The notes under the pieces: model-generated
Databases searched by the model: none
Seen by the model: only the letters and a program-made list of their open reading frames with translations
Told to the model about the DNA's origin: nothing
Translations under genes and position numbers: made by a program
Shown: positions 33,845 to 42,900 of the stretch, in pieces
Numbering within the stretch: the first letter of the stretch is position 1
Layout of the letters: each line of letters starts with the position of its first letter
Assembly: GCF_027625995.1 (NCBI RefSeq)
Contig: NZ_CP115396.1
Location: 2,170,001-2,234,000, forward strand
Source of the DNA: Hymenobacter yonginensis
GTDB taxonomy: Bacteria; Bacteroidota; Bacteroidia; Cytophagales; Hymenobacteraceae
Reading direction: 5' to 3'
Length of the DNA: 64,000 bases

Positions 33845-35857
33845 ATGCCCAATACATTGTTTATCGGCTTTTCGCGTCGGCTGCTGAGTGTGGCGGCGCT
33901 GCCGCTGCTGCTCACCTGGCCGCCCACGTCCTGCGAAGGTCAGGCGCCTGATTCGTCGGCCCCGAAACCAGCCCCGACGGCCACTACCGTTACCCGGCAT
34001 CCGGCCGTGGCGGATGGCTACTTTCTGTTTCCTATTAAGCCTGGTGTGCAGAACTACCTGGCCGGCAGCATGGGCGAGCTGCGCCCCAACCACTTCCACG
34101 GCGGCCTCGACATCAAAACCGACGGCCGCGTGGATTTGCCGGTGTACGCCGCCGCCGACGGCTACATCTCGCGCATGAAGCAGAGCAGCTACGGCTACGG
34201 CAACGTGCTCTACATCACCCACCCCAACGGCCTGACGACGGTATACGGCCACCTCAACCACTTCAAGGGGCCGGTGGCCGCCGAGCTGCTGCGCCGCCAG
34301 TACGAGAAGCAGACCTACGAGCTGGAGCTGTTCTTTGACAAGGGCCAGTTTCCGGTGAAGCGCGGCGAGGTGGTGGCGCTGTCGGGCAACACGGGCGGCT
34401 CGGCGGGCCCGCACCTGCACTGGGAAGTGCGCACCCCCGACGACCACCAGCTGAACCCGCTGCAGTTTGGGGGCTTCACCGAAATCCAGGACCACGTGGC
34501 GCCGCAGCTGCAGGCGTTTGCCGTGGAGGCCCTGGGCATTGAGGCCCGCGTGCAGGGGCGTTTCGGCAAGAGCATATTCGTGCCGAAAGCGCCGATGCTG
34601 CCCAACGGCGGCGGCTACGTGTGGGCCGATACCATTGCCGCCTTCGGGCAAGTGGGGCTGCTGGTGCAGGGCTTTGATAGGTTCGACGGCGTGTGGAACA
34701 AGAACGGCCTGCAGCGCGTGGACGTGCGCGTGAACGGCCAGCCGCTTTACACCCACGTCGTGGACGATATTCCGTTTCCGGAAGGCTCGCGCCAGATCAA
34801 CCGGCACGTGGACTACGAGTGGCGCGCCACCCAGGGCCGGCAGCTGGAGCGCCTGTTCGTGGACGACGGCAACGACCTGAGCATGTACAAAACCGGCCCC
34901 GCCAAGGGTAAGCTGCGCGTGGAAGCCGGCAAGCTCTACGCCGTGGAAATCATGCTAGCCGACTCCTACGGCAACCGCACGCCGCTGCGCTTCGTGCTGC
35001 GCGGCGAGCAGCCGGTGTACTACAAAACCCGCTCGGCACTGGTGAAAAAGCCCACCCTGCGCTACGACATCAGCCGCAACCTGCTGGTGGCCACGGCCGC
35101 CGACCCCGACACGGCCTCTGTAGGCGGGCCGCTCACGCTGTACAAAGGCAACCGCCGCCTCACGCTACGGCCCAGCTACACGGTGCAGAGCGAAAACACC
35201 TACCTCTACGACCTGCGCGCCGGCCTGCCCGACTCGCTCAGCTTCCAGGGCGTCACGCGCCGCTTCGACCGGCAGGGCAGCATTCCATCGGGCCGGGACT
35301 TTGCCTTTTCCACCAGCCACCTGCAGCTGGGCTTCGCGCCCAAAACGCTGTTTGACACGCTGTATGTGCAAACCAGCTACGCCGCCGGCCTCTGGACGGT
35401 GCACCTGCCGCGCACGCCGCTCTACGAAACCCTGCGCCTCACGCTCCGGCCCGAAACGCCCGTAGCCGACCCGCGCCGCACCGCCATCTACAGCATAGCG
35501 CCCAACGGCGGCAAAGGCTACGTGGGCGGCAAGTGGGCCGCCGACAACACCACCGTGTCGGCCCCCATCAAAACCTTCGGCCGCTTCCGCCTGCTCACCG
35601 ACACCATTCCACCTTCGGGCCGCCTGCTCAGCAAAGGGGCCGGCGGCGTAGTGTTTAAGGTCGGCGACGACCTGTCGGGGCTGGCCAGCTACCGGCTGGA
35701 AGTGAACGGGCAGTTCCACCTGCTGCGCTTCGAGCACAAAAACAGCACCCTGTTCTCGGAGCGCGCCGATACGCTGGGCCCGGCCCTGCGCGGCCCCGCC
35801 ACGCTCCGCCTCACCGACCAAGCCGGCAACGAGAAGGTACTGAACGTGGTGTTGTAA
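33845..35857 (+). CDS. M23 family metallopeptidase (LytM-type)
   Basis: The 670-residue exported protein has an N-terminal hydrophobic signal and an early M23 domain: 'NHFHGGLDIKTDGRVDLPV' (His85 and Asp89 as zinc ligands), 'GYGNVLYITHPNGLTTVYGH', and GPHLHWEV (His190, His192). The active-site set is complete, so it should cleave peptidoglycan cross-bridges. The remaining 450 residues are mostly beta-rich with Ig-like stretches and no T9SS sorting tail. Cys30 follows the hydrophobic segment but lacks a proper lipobox (PTSC). It is followed by its own hairpin terminator. Confidence 0.9.
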   Translation: MPNTLFIGFSRRLLSVAALPLLLTWPPTSCEGQAPDSSAPKPAPTATTVTRHPAVADGYFLFPIKPGVQNYLAGSMGELRPNHFHGGLDIKTDGRVDLPVYAAADGYISRMKQSSYGYGNVLYITHPNGLTTVYGHLNHFKGPVAAELLRRQYEKQTYELELFFDKGQFPVKRGEVVALSGNTGGSAGPHLHWEVRTPDDHQLNPLQFGGFTEIQDHVAPQLQAFAVEALGIEARVQGRFGKSIFVPKAPMLPNGGGYVWADTIAAFGQVGLLVQGFDRFDGVWNKNGLQRVDVRVNGQPLYTHVVDDIPFPEGSRQINRHVDYEWRATQGRQLERLFVDDGNDLSMYKTGPAKGKLRVEAGKLYAVEIMLADSYGNRTPLRFVLRGEQPVYYKTRSALVKKPTLRYDISRNLLVATAADPDTASVGGPLTLYKGNRRLTLRPSYTVQSENTYLYDLRAGLPDSLSFQGVTRRFDRQGSIPSGRDFAFSTSHLQLGFAPKTLFDTLYVQTSYAAGLWTVHLPRTPLYETLRLTLRPETPVADPRRTAIYSIAPNGGKGYVGGKWAADNTTVSAPIKTFGRFRLLTDTIPPSGRLLSKGAGGVVFKVGDDLSGLASYRLEVNGQFHLLRFEHKNSTLFSERADTLGPALRGPATLRLTDQAGNEKVLNVVL

Positions 35858-35891
35858 AGCCTTCGTCTTCTTCCTTCACTGTCTGGCAAAA

Positions 35892-35955
35892 ACGGCCGGC
35901 AGCCCCAACAGCAGCGCCCTTGTGTGCCGCTTTTCAGGGGCTGCCGGCCGTCTTT
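35892..35955 (+). terminator. Terminator of the M23 gene
   Basis: Perfect 15-bp arms (35892-35906, 35937-35951) with a 30-base loop are followed by CTTT. Confidence 0.6.
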
Positions 35956-36045
35956 GCTGCCGGGCTGGCACAGTGCTTGTTAGTATGCCGGCCGGCTGCG
36001 GCCGGTCATTTCCTTTTATTCACCTTTTCCTTACTGCATGTTGCT

Positions 36046-37752
36046 ATGATTACTCGATTTATGCGTGTCTGCCTGCGGCCGTCGGGGTTCCTGACGGGCG
36101 CGGCCCTACTGGTATCGGCCCTGCTGCCCCGGGCCGCCGCGGCTCAAACCTGGCAAAAGACCCTGGCGGCCGGGTCCGCCAGCACCGGCTTCTCGGTGGC
36201 CCTGGAAACGGCGTCCGCTCCTGGTGGCGACGTGTACGTGGCCGGCGAGTTTTCAGGCTCGCTGCAGCTGGGCGCTACCACTCTGGTCAGCGCGGGCCTC
36301 AAGGATGTATTTGTGGCCCGGTGGAGCGCGGCCGACAACCGCTTTGTGTGGGCCCAGAGGGCCGGCGGCCCCGAGGATGAATTTTTCGGCGGAGTGGCCG
36401 CGGCCGGCACCAGCGTGTATCTGGCCGGCACCTTCGGCAGCAGCACCGCCAGTTTCGGCACCATCAGCCTGCAGAACGCCGGCGCCTACAACCTGTTTGT
36501 GGCCAAGCTCACCGATGCCGGCAGCGCCGCCTCGTTCACCTGGGCCCAGCGCGCCGGCGGCCTCCGCGACGACGAGGCCTTTGACGTGGCCGTGAGCGGC
36601 ACCAGCGTGTACGTGTCGGGGGCGTTCAGCAGCTCCAGCGTGGCTTTCGGCGCCTCGCAACTCAACCTCAGCAGCTTCTACGACCTGTTTGTGGCCAAAC
36701 TAACGGACGCCGGTAGCACCGGCAGTTTCGTGTGGGCGCAGCAGGCCACGGGCACCGGCTCCGAAGAAGGCGTGAGCCTGGCCGCCGAAGGCTCCGACGT
36801 GTACGTGTCGGGCGTGTTCAACGGCCTCACGGCCCGCTTCGGCAACACCTTGCTGACTAACAGCGGCGACACCGACGGCTTTCTGGCCCGCCTGACTGAC
36901 AACGGCCCCACCGGCTCGTTTGTGTGGGCCCAGTCGCTGAACGGTATCGGGTCGGACTTTGCCGATGCGGTGGCCGTGAGCGGCGACAACGTGTACGTGG
37001 CCGGCTCCTTCGCCAGCCCCACCCTGGCGGTGGGCGCCGCCACGCTGACTTCCGCCGGACTCAGCGACGCTTTCGTGGCCAAGTTCACCCGCGGCGGCAC
37101 GTTCGGCTGGGCGCGGCGCGCCGGCGGCTCCGGCGACGACCAGGCCTCCGGGATGGCCGTGCAGGGAAGCCGCGTGTACGTGACCGGTGTTTTTGAAAGT
37201 ATCGACGCCGACTTTGGCAGCGCCACGCTGGCCTCAATCGGCAGCTACGACGTATTTGTGACCCGGCTGCAGGACGCCGGCAGCAGCAGCAGCTTCCAGT
37301 GGACGCAGCGGGCCGGCGGGCCCGCCGAAGAGTTTGCCAGTGGCCTGACCGTAGACGGCGCCAACGTAAGCATCAGTGGCGGCATCGGCGGGCCCGCCAC
37401 CTTTGGCAGCCAGAGCATGGCGCTGCCCGCCGCCTCCGTAGCCGCCGCGTTTGTGGCCCGCCTCACTGACGCCGGGGCGCTGGCTATGGCGGAACCTGCC
37501 TGGGCGGCTGGCCTGCAGCTCTACCCCAACCCTGCTCCCACACAGGCCACCGTGCGCCTGGCCGGCGCCACCGGCCCGGTGCAGGTGCAATTGCTCGATG
37601 CCGTGGGCCGGGTGGTGCACACGGCCGCAGCCAGCCCCGCCCAGGCCGCTCAGGGCCTGACGCTGCCTCTCACCCATCTGGTCCCAGCCCTCTACCGCCT
37701 GAGCGTGCGCGCTGGCGGGCAGCAGGTGTTCCGGCAGCTGGCCGTGCAGTAG
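36046..37752 (+). CDS. T9SS type A sorted beta-propeller-like surface protein
   Basis: The 568-residue secreted protein has a signal peptide (about residues 1-30, ending AAAAQ) and eight or so repeats of roughly 50-60 residues. Each runs like 'YVAGEFSGSLQLGATTL'... DVFVA(R/K)...FVWAQ.AGG..D, the SBBP-type beta-propeller pattern. The C-terminus from about residue 490 ('LQLYPNPAPTQATVRLAG' ... YRLSVRAGGQQVFRQLAVQ) is a type A sorting domain that sends the protein through the type IX system to the surface or medium. ATG 36046 is used; the upstream part of the frame lies in the terminator. No enzymatic motif is seen, so binding or adhesion is likely. Confidence 0.88.
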   Translation: MITRFMRVCLRPSGFLTGAALLVSALLPRAAAAQTWQKTLAAGSASTGFSVALETASAPGGDVYVAGEFSGSLQLGATTLVSAGLKDVFVARWSAADNRFVWAQRAGGPEDEFFGGVAAAGTSVYLAGTFGSSTASFGTISLQNAGAYNLFVAKLTDAGSAASFTWAQRAGGLRDDEAFDVAVSGTSVYVSGAFSSSSVAFGASQLNLSSFYDLFVAKLTDAGSTGSFVWAQQATGTGSEEGVSLAAEGSDVYVSGVFNGLTARFGNTLLTNSGDTDGFLARLTDNGPTGSFVWAQSLNGIGSDFADAVAVSGDNVYVAGSFASPTLAVGAATLTSAGLSDAFVAKFTRGGTFGWARRAGGSGDDQASGMAVQGSRVYVTGVFESIDADFGSATLASIGSYDVFVTRLQDAGSSSSFQWTQRAGGPAEEFASGLTVDGANVSISGGIGGPATFGSQSMALPAASVAAAFVARLTDAGALAMAEPAWAAGLQLYPNPAPTQATVRLAGATGPVQVQLLDAVGRVVHTAAASPAQAAQGLTLPLTHLVPALYRLSVRAGGQQVFRQLAVQ

Positions 37753-37804
37753 CGGGCAACGCCCCGCACCGCCACAACGCTTCCTTATCACTCCCGTATT
37801 TGGT

Positions 37805-37860
37805 AGCCCTGCTCCTGCCCCGCCGGTACGCGCCGGGGCGTGGGCAGGGCTGCTCTTTTT
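37805..37860 (+). terminator. Terminator after the T9SS protein gene
   Basis: AGCCCTGC (37805-37812) pairs with GCAGGGCT (37844-37851), with inner GCCCCG/CGGGGC, followed by CTCTTTTT. Confidence 0.75.
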
Positions 37861-37879
37861 CCGCTTTTCCCCTACTCTC

Positions 37880-38464
37880 ATGCCCAACAACCTGCTCAAG
37901 CGCCGCAAGCCGGTGCTGCTGGCCTCCGTAGCCGCGGCCGTAGCTACCGGCGTGGCCGCCTACGCCTTCGCCCGCCGCAAGCTGCACCCGCCCCTGCCCA
38001 CCGTGGCCCACGTGGATCTGCACAAGTACATGGGCCTCTGGTACGAGGTGGCCCGGCTGCCCACGCGCTTCGAGAAAGGCTGCCAGCACGTGACGGCCGA
38101 GTACACGCTGCGGCCCGACGGCAAAGTAACCGTACGCAACACCTGCCACAAAGACGGCCTGAACGGCCCCGTGGAAACCGTGACGGGCACGGCCCGCGTG
38201 GTGGATGCCGCCACCAACGCCAAGCTGAAAGTGAGCTTCTTCTGGCCGTTTGAAGGCGACTATTGGATCATTGCCCTCGACCACTCCGACTACCGCCACG
38301 CCCTGGTAGCCGGCGGCCCCGACCGCACCAACCTGTGGCTGCTGAGCCGCACGTCGCACATGGAGCGCAACCTGCGCGACCAGTATCTGGCCAAGGCCCG
38401 CGAGCTGGGTTTTGACGTGGACCGCATCCTGTTCACGCCCCAGCCCATTGCCGGCAAGCCGTAA
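37880..38464 (+). CDS. blc: Bacterial lipocalin
   Basis: The 194-residue protein matches the Blc group. An N-terminal membrane anchor (residues about 12-33) precedes the lipocalin signature 'VDLHKYMGLWYEVARLPTRFEKGC'. Strands with VTAEYTLRPDGKVTVRNTC, 'FFWPFEGDYWIIALDHSDY' and LWLLSRT follow. Unlike E. coli Blc it has no lipobox, so it would be held by an uncleaved helix. Lipocalins of this group bind fatty acids or lysophospholipids and help maintain the envelope. ATG 37880 directly follows the upstream terminator. The Bcp gene follows 50 bases later, behind its own -7 box. Confidence 0.9.
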   Translation: MPNNLLKRRKPVLLASVAAAVATGVAAYAFARRKLHPPLPTVAHVDLHKYMGLWYEVARLPTRFEKGCQHVTAEYTLRPDGKVTVRNTCHKDGLNGPVETVTGTARVVDAATNAKLKVSFFWPFEGDYWIIALDHSDYRHALVAGGPDRTNLWLLSRTSHMERNLRDQYLAKARELGFDVDRILFTPQPIAGKP

Positions 38465-38489
38465 CCGTGCCCGGCACGCGGCGGCGCGC

Positions 38490-38497
38490 TATATTTG
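38490..38497 (+). promoter_or_regulatory. -7 promoter box for bcp
   Basis: TATATTTG matches TAnnTTTG and lies 17 bases before ATG 38515. Confidence 0.45.
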
Positions 38498-38514
38498 CCG
38501 CAAATCCCAGCCTT

Positions 38515-38964
38515 ATGCCCATTCCCCAGATCGGCGACGCCGCCCCCGCTTTTGAAGCGCCCGACCAGCACGGCACCCTGCACCGCCTCCAGGACTACGC
38601 CGGCCGCAAAGTGGCCCTCTACTTCTACCCCAAAGACGACACCAGCGGCTGCACCGCCCAGGCCTGCGACCTGCGCGACAACTACCAGAGCCTGCAGGCC
38701 GCCGACATTCAGGTGCTGGGCGTGAGCATCGACAGCGAGAAGTCGCACAAGAAGTTCGCCGACAAGTATGAACTGCCGTTTCCGCTGCTCGTGGATGAAG
38801 ACAAAAAGCTGGTGGAAGCCTACGGCGTTTGGCAGGAGAAATCCATGTACGGCCGCAAATACATGGGCACCATGCGCTACACCTTCTTGATCGACGCCGA
38901 CGGCCGCATCGAGAAGGTCATCACCAAAGTCGACACCAAAAACCACGCGGCCCAGTTGCTGTAG
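38515..38964 (+). CDS. bcp: Thiol peroxidase of the Bcp/PrxQ type
   Basis: The 149-residue cytoplasmic peroxiredoxin has the thioredoxin-like start 'IGDAAPAFEAPDQHG' and the active site DDTSGCTAQACDLRD. Cys46 is the peroxidatic cysteine and Cys51 the resolving one, the CX4C spacing of the alpha-type Bcp subgroup. It reduces hydrogen peroxide and organic hydroperoxides using thioredoxin. The start is fixed by the family start and the -7 box just upstream. It ends before a very strong terminator, so it is monocistronic. Confidence 0.95.
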   Translation: MPIPQIGDAAPAFEAPDQHGTLHRLQDYAGRKVALYFYPKDDTSGCTAQACDLRDNYQSLQAADIQVLGVSIDSEKSHKKFADKYELPFPLLVDEDKKLVEAYGVWQEKSMYGRKYMGTMRYTFLIDADGRIEKVITKVDTKNHAAQLL

Positions 38965-38972
38965 GCCCTGTT

Positions 38973-39002
38973 AGCCCCGCCAGTTTGGCGGGGCTTTTTT
39001 TT
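38973..39002 (+). terminator. Strong intrinsic terminator of bcp
   Basis: AGCCCCGCC (38973-38981), loop AGTTT, GGCGGGGCT (38987-38995), then eight T. Confidence 0.92.
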
Positions 39003-39023
39003 CGCGCGCCTCGCCCAAGTTCC

Positions 39024-39031
39024 TACCTTTG
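39024..39031 (+). promoter_or_regulatory. -7 promoter box for the transketolase N subunit
   Basis: TACCTTTG matches TAnnTTTG and lies 24 bases before ATG 39056, right after the bcp terminator. Confidence 0.45.
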
Positions 39032-39055
39032 CTTTCCCTCAACTTCATAGAATTC

Positions 39056-39961
39056 ATGTCGCACGACGCCTCTTCCTTCGCCGCTTCTTCCGAAACCCAC
39101 GCCCCCGAAGCCACCAAGTCGGTGGCCGAGCTGCAGCAGATTGCCGCGCAGGTGCGCCGCGACATTGTGCGCATGGTGCACGCCGTGAACTCCGGCCACC
39201 CCGGCGGCTCGCTGGGCTGCACCGACCTGCTGGTAGCCCTGTACTTCAAGGTGATGAAGCACACGCCCCAGCCCTTCGACATGAACGGCACCGGCCAGGA
39301 CCTGTTTTTCCTTTCTAACGGCCACATTTCGCCGGTATTCTACTCGGTGCTGGCCCGTTCCGGCTACTTTCCGGTGAGCGAGCTGGCTACGTTCCGCAAG
39401 CTCAACTCGCGGCTGCAGGGCCACCCCGCCACCCACGAGCACCTGCCCGGTGTCCGCATTGCGTCGGGCTCACTGGGCCAGGGGCTGAGCGTGGCCACGG
39501 GCGCGGCCCAGGCCAAAAAGCTCAACGGCGACGACCGCACGGTGTTCGTGCTCATGGGCGACGGCGAGCTGCAGGAAGGCCAGATCTGGGAAGCGGCCCT
39601 CTACGCCCCGCACCATAAAGTCGACAACCTGATTGCCTTCGTGGACCGCAACGGCCAGCAGATCGACGGCCCCACCGACAAGATCGGCGGCCTAGGCGAC
39701 CTGCGCGCCAAGTTCGAGAGCTTTAACTGGCAGGTGCTGGAAACCAACGGCAACGACCTGACCACGCTGCTGGCTACCATCGAGGAAGCCCAAAGCCTGC
39801 TCGGCCAGGGCCGCCCCGTGATGGTGCTGATGGATACCCAGATGGGCTTCGGCGTCGACTTCATGATGGGCTCGCACAAGTGGCACGGCGTAGCGCCCAA
39901 CGATGAGCAGCTGGAAAAAGCGCTGCAGCAGTTGCTGGTAGAAGAAGCCGGCGACTACTAA
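39056..39961 (+). CDS. Transketolase, N-terminal subunit
   Basis: The 301-residue protein is the thiamine-diphosphate-binding half of a split transketolase. It carries NSGHPGGSLGCTDLLVALYF, 'GHPATHEHLPGVRIASGSLGQ' and the ThDP motif GDGELQEGQIWEAAL...N. Together with the C-terminal subunit (41695-42651) it forms the enzyme that moves two-carbon units in the non-oxidative pentose phosphate pathway. The extra N-terminal tail (MSHDASSFAASSET) is not part of the fold. The partner gene is not next to it: a vWA-protein gene lies between. A start at ATG 39056 gives the usual subunit length. Confidence 0.93.
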   Translation: MSHDASSFAASSETHAPEATKSVAELQQIAAQVRRDIVRMVHAVNSGHPGGSLGCTDLLVALYFKVMKHTPQPFDMNGTGQDLFFLSNGHISPVFYSVLARSGYFPVSELATFRKLNSRLQGHPATHEHLPGVRIASGSLGQGLSVATGAAQAKKLNGDDRTVFVLMGDGELQEGQIWEAALYAPHHKVDNLIAFVDRNGQQIDGPTDKIGGLGDLRAKFESFNWQVLETNGNDLTTLLATIEEAQSLLGQGRPVMVLMDTQMGFGVDFMMGSHKWHGVAPNDEQLEKALQQLLVEEAGDY

Positions 39962-40173
39962 ACCGCAGATGTTGCAGATAAAAAGGGGATTTTGCTGATC
40001 AAACCGCCGGTTTAATGTCTGGCTTGTGTTTGTAAGCGGAGGCCTTTTTATACAGGCATTAGTCTGTTGAGCGTTGCTGCTATGGGCCTCGCGGCAGGTT
40101 GCTGCTGCTGGTGCCGTACCCGCTGACATTTGGCTTCCCCGCGTTTTGTGGGGGAGCTGCTGTTTCCTTTCTT

Positions 40174-41577
40174 ATGCGCCGCTTGGCCGTTTTTGTATGC
40201 GTGCTTGTGAGTCTGGCTACTTGGCCGGGCGCGGGGCTGCGTGCCCAGAACGCGCCGCCGGCCAAGCCGCGTGTCACGCGTATCCTGTTTCTGCTGGATG
40301 CCTCGGGCTCGATGCTGGCGCCCTGGGAAGGGCGGGCGCGCATGGAGGTGGCCAAGGGCCTGCTGGCCCGCATGGTCGATTCGCTGAACGCCTACCCTAA
40401 CCTGGAGCTGGGCTTGCGCGCCTACGGCCACCTGCACGACAAGTCGGAAAACAACTGCGAGGACTCCAAGCTGGAAGTGGCTTTCGCGCCCAAAAACGCG
40501 GCAGCCATCAAGGCCAAACTCAAAACCATTGAGCCCCGCGGCAACACGCCCATCACCTTCTCGCTGCTGCAGTCGGCCGGCGACTTCCCGACCGACAAAA
40601 CGGCCCGCAACGTGCTGATTCTGATTACCGACGGGCTGGAATCGTGCAAGGGCGACCCGTGCGCCACCTCGCTGGCGCTGCAGCGGAAGCGGGTGTTTCT
40701 CAAGCCCTTCGTGATTGGCATCGGGGCCGAGCGGGAGTTTGGCAAGCAGCTCGAATGCCTGGGGCAGTACTACAACGCCGCCGACGTGAAGACCTTCCGC
40801 ACCATCCTCAACGACGTGGTGGCCCAGACGCTGGCCAAAACCACCGTGGCCGTCAACCTCACCGACGAGGCCGGCCGGGGCGTGGAAACGAACGTGAACC
40901 TGACGTTTCTCAACAACGTCACGGGCCTGTCCGAGTACAACTACGTACACTACCGCGACGCCAAAGGCCAGCCCGACGCCCTCGACATCGACGCGCTGCA
41001 GAGCTACGACCTGGTGATAAACACCGTGCCGCCGGTGCGCCAGGAAAACCTGCAGATCCGGCCGGGCAAGGCCAATGTGCTGACCTACAAAACGCCGCAG
41101 GGCACGCTCTGGCTGCAGAATCCCAACGTGACGCCCAACCCCTACGGCACGGTGCAGACCGTTATCCGGCAGCCCGGCAAAGACGGCACGCTGCTGGCCC
41201 TGCCCTTCGGGGCGCGGCAGAAGCTGCTGGCCGGCACCTACGACGTGGAGCTGCTGACGCTGCCCCGGCAGGTGCGGCGCATCAGCATCCGGCAGGGCCA
41301 GGAAACCACCGTTACGTACCCGGCGCCCGGCATCCTCAACATCGTGTCGGACCTGAAAGGCTACGGCAGCATCTACCGCCTCAACGACGACGAAACCCAG
41401 ACCTGGCTCTATAACCTGCCCGACGGCGGCAGCAGCAAGATCAACGTGCCGATGCAGCCCGGCGCCTACCGCCTCATCTTCCGCACCAAAACCGCCACCG
41501 GCAGCCAGTTCACCGACGTGCGCAACTTCACCATCCGCTCGGGCCAGACCAGCTCGGTTAGCATCTTCGGCCGATGA
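40174..41577 (+). CDS. Secreted von Willebrand factor A domain protein
   Basis: The 467-residue protein has a signal peptide (MRRLAVFVCVLVSLATWPGAGLRAQ) and a vWA domain with an intact MIDAS site: Asp42-x-Ser44-x-Ser46 in LLDASGSM, Thr in 'PRGNTPITFSLL', and ITDGLESC. The C-terminal half is beta-rich with repeated carboxypeptidase-regulatory or Ig-like modules ('KLLAGTYDVELLTLPRQVRR'). It resembles periplasmic metal-dependent adhesion or scaffold proteins; no enzymatic site is seen. It sits between the two transketolase subunit genes, on the same strand, with 212 and 117 bases of spacer. Whether it is co-transcribed is unclear. Confidence 0.88.
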   Translation: MRRLAVFVCVLVSLATWPGAGLRAQNAPPAKPRVTRILFLLDASGSMLAPWEGRARMEVAKGLLARMVDSLNAYPNLELGLRAYGHLHDKSENNCEDSKLEVAFAPKNAAAIKAKLKTIEPRGNTPITFSLLQSAGDFPTDKTARNVLILITDGLESCKGDPCATSLALQRKRVFLKPFVIGIGAEREFGKQLECLGQYYNAADVKTFRTILNDVVAQTLAKTTVAVNLTDEAGRGVETNVNLTFLNNVTGLSEYNYVHYRDAKGQPDALDIDALQSYDLVINTVPPVRQENLQIRPGKANVLTYKTPQGTLWLQNPNVTPNPYGTVQTVIRQPGKDGTLLALPFGARQKLLAGTYDVELLTLPRQVRRISIRQGQETTVTYPAPGILNIVSDLKGYGSIYRLNDDETQTWLYNLPDGGSSKINVPMQPGAYRLIFRTKTATGSQFTDVRNFTIRSGQTSSVSIFGR

Positions 41578-41694
41578 TCAGCACAGCAACTACCATGAAC
41601 GGCCAGCCCTGGCAGCAAGCGCGCTACTGCGGTAGCACCTTTGCCTGACGCTTTTCTTACTTCTTCGAAACCTTACTTCCCTCTACCATACAGC

Positions 41695-42651
41695 ATGAAA
41701 GACTTTCCCTACACCGAATCGAAGGACACCCGCAGCGGCTTTGGGGCCGGCCTGCACGAGCTGGGCAAAACCAACGCCAACGTGGTAGCGCTGTGCGCTG
41801 ACCTGATTGGCTCGCTCAAGATGGATGCCTTCGTGAAGGACTTCCCCGAGCGGTTTTTCCAAGTGGGCATTGCCGAGGCCAACATGATGGGCCTGGCCGC
41901 TGGCCTCACCATTGGCGGTAAAATCCCGTTCACGGGCACGTTCGCCAACTTCAGCACCGGCCGCGTCTACGACCAAATCCGGCAGAGCATTGCCTACTCG
42001 GGCAAGAACGTGAAAATCTGCGCCTCGCACGCCGGCCTCACGCTGGGCGAAGACGGCGCCACTCACCAGATTCTGGAGGATATCGGGCTGATGAAGATGC
42101 TGCCCCACATGTGCGTCATCAACCCCTGCGACTACAACCAGACCAAAGCCGCCACCCTGGCCATTGCCGACTACGAGGGCCCCGTGTACCTGCGTTTTGG
42201 CCGCCCCGTGGTGCCCAACTTCACCCCCGCCGACCAGGAGTTTGAAATCGGCAAGGGCGTGGTGCTGAACGAAGGCACCGACGTGAGCATCTTCGCTACG
42301 GGCCACCTGGTATGGAAGGCCATTCTGGCGGGCAAGCTGCTGGCCGAGAAAGGCATCAACGCCGAAATCATCAACATCCACACCATCAAGCCACTGGATG
42401 CGCAGCTTATTCTGGAGTCGGCGCGCAAGACGCGCTGCGTGGTGACGGCCGAAGAGCACCAGATGAACGGCGGCCTCGGCGACTCCGTGGCCCAGCTGCT
42501 GGCCCGCGAGGAGCCCCTGCCGCTGGAAATGGTAGCCGTGAACGACTCATTCGGCGAATCGGGCACGCCCGACCAGCTGATGGAGAAGTACGAGCTCAAC
42601 GAAGCCGCCATCGTGCGCGCCGTGGAGAGGGTAATGGCCCGCCGGAAGTAG
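41695..42651 (+). CDS. Transketolase, C-terminal subunit
   Basis: The 318-residue protein is the pyrimidine-binding plus C-terminal half of a split transketolase. It has 'FFQVGIAEANMMGLAAGL' with the catalytic Glu, 'SHAGLTLGEDGATHQILED', and a transketolase_C domain with AEIINIHTIKPLD and VVTAEEHQMNGGLG. It must pair with the N subunit encoded 1.7 kb upstream. ATG 41695 (MKDFPYTESKDT) is preferred over an open upstream extension. A hairpin follows the stop, and a larger palindromic repeat follows that. Confidence 0.93.
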   Translation: MKDFPYTESKDTRSGFGAGLHELGKTNANVVALCADLIGSLKMDAFVKDFPERFFQVGIAEANMMGLAAGLTIGGKIPFTGTFANFSTGRVYDQIRQSIAYSGKNVKICASHAGLTLGEDGATHQILEDIGLMKMLPHMCVINPCDYNQTKAATLAIADYEGPVYLRFGRPVVPNFTPADQEFEIGKGVVLNEGTDVSIFATGHLVWKAILAGKLLAEKGINAEIINIHTIKPLDAQLILESARKTRCVVTAEEHQMNGGLGDSVAQLLAREEPLPLEMVAVNDSFGESGTPDQLMEKYELNEAAIVRAVERVMARRK

Positions 42652-42678
42652 GTTTCTGGTAGCTGCCCCCAAATGTCC

Positions 42679-42713
42679 AACGCCCCGGCCGCACGTGTTG
42701 CAGCCGGGGCGTT
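42679..42713 (+). terminator. Hairpin after the transketolase C subunit
   Basis: AACGCCCCGGC (42679-42689) pairs with GCCGGGGCGTT (42703-42713). The T tract (TTTTA) comes only nine bases later, so strength is uncertain. Confidence 0.6.
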
Positions 42714-42738
42714 GTGGCGTTTTATGGACTAAGGATAG

Positions 42739-42865
42739 TTCCCCTCTTTGGAAAGGAGGGGCTAGGGGTGGTTGATGGACGTCAGAACGGTTTTTAGAAA
42801 CTAACTCTAGTATCGTTCCAATGCAAGGTCAACCACCCCTAGTCCCTCCTTTCCAAAGAGGGGAA
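42739..42865. repeat. Large palindrome, TTCCCCTCTTTGGAAAGG family
   Basis: 37-base arms (42739-42775, 42829-42865) pair with one wobble around a 53-base spacer. Each arm holds an inner CCTCTTTGGAAAGGAGG hairpin. It lies between convergent genes and may end transcription on both strands. I recall this arm sequence as common in Bacteroidota intergenic DNA, but could not check it. Confidence 0.85.
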
Positions 42866-42900
42866 TTAGCTTTCTAGTTCTAATCTGCCGCTCAGACTAT

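Noticed and set aside
33845-33934. Lipoprotein status of the M23 peptidase
   Set aside because: A Cys follows the hydrophobic segment, but the preceding PTS does not match a lipobox, so a lipid anchor is not claimed.
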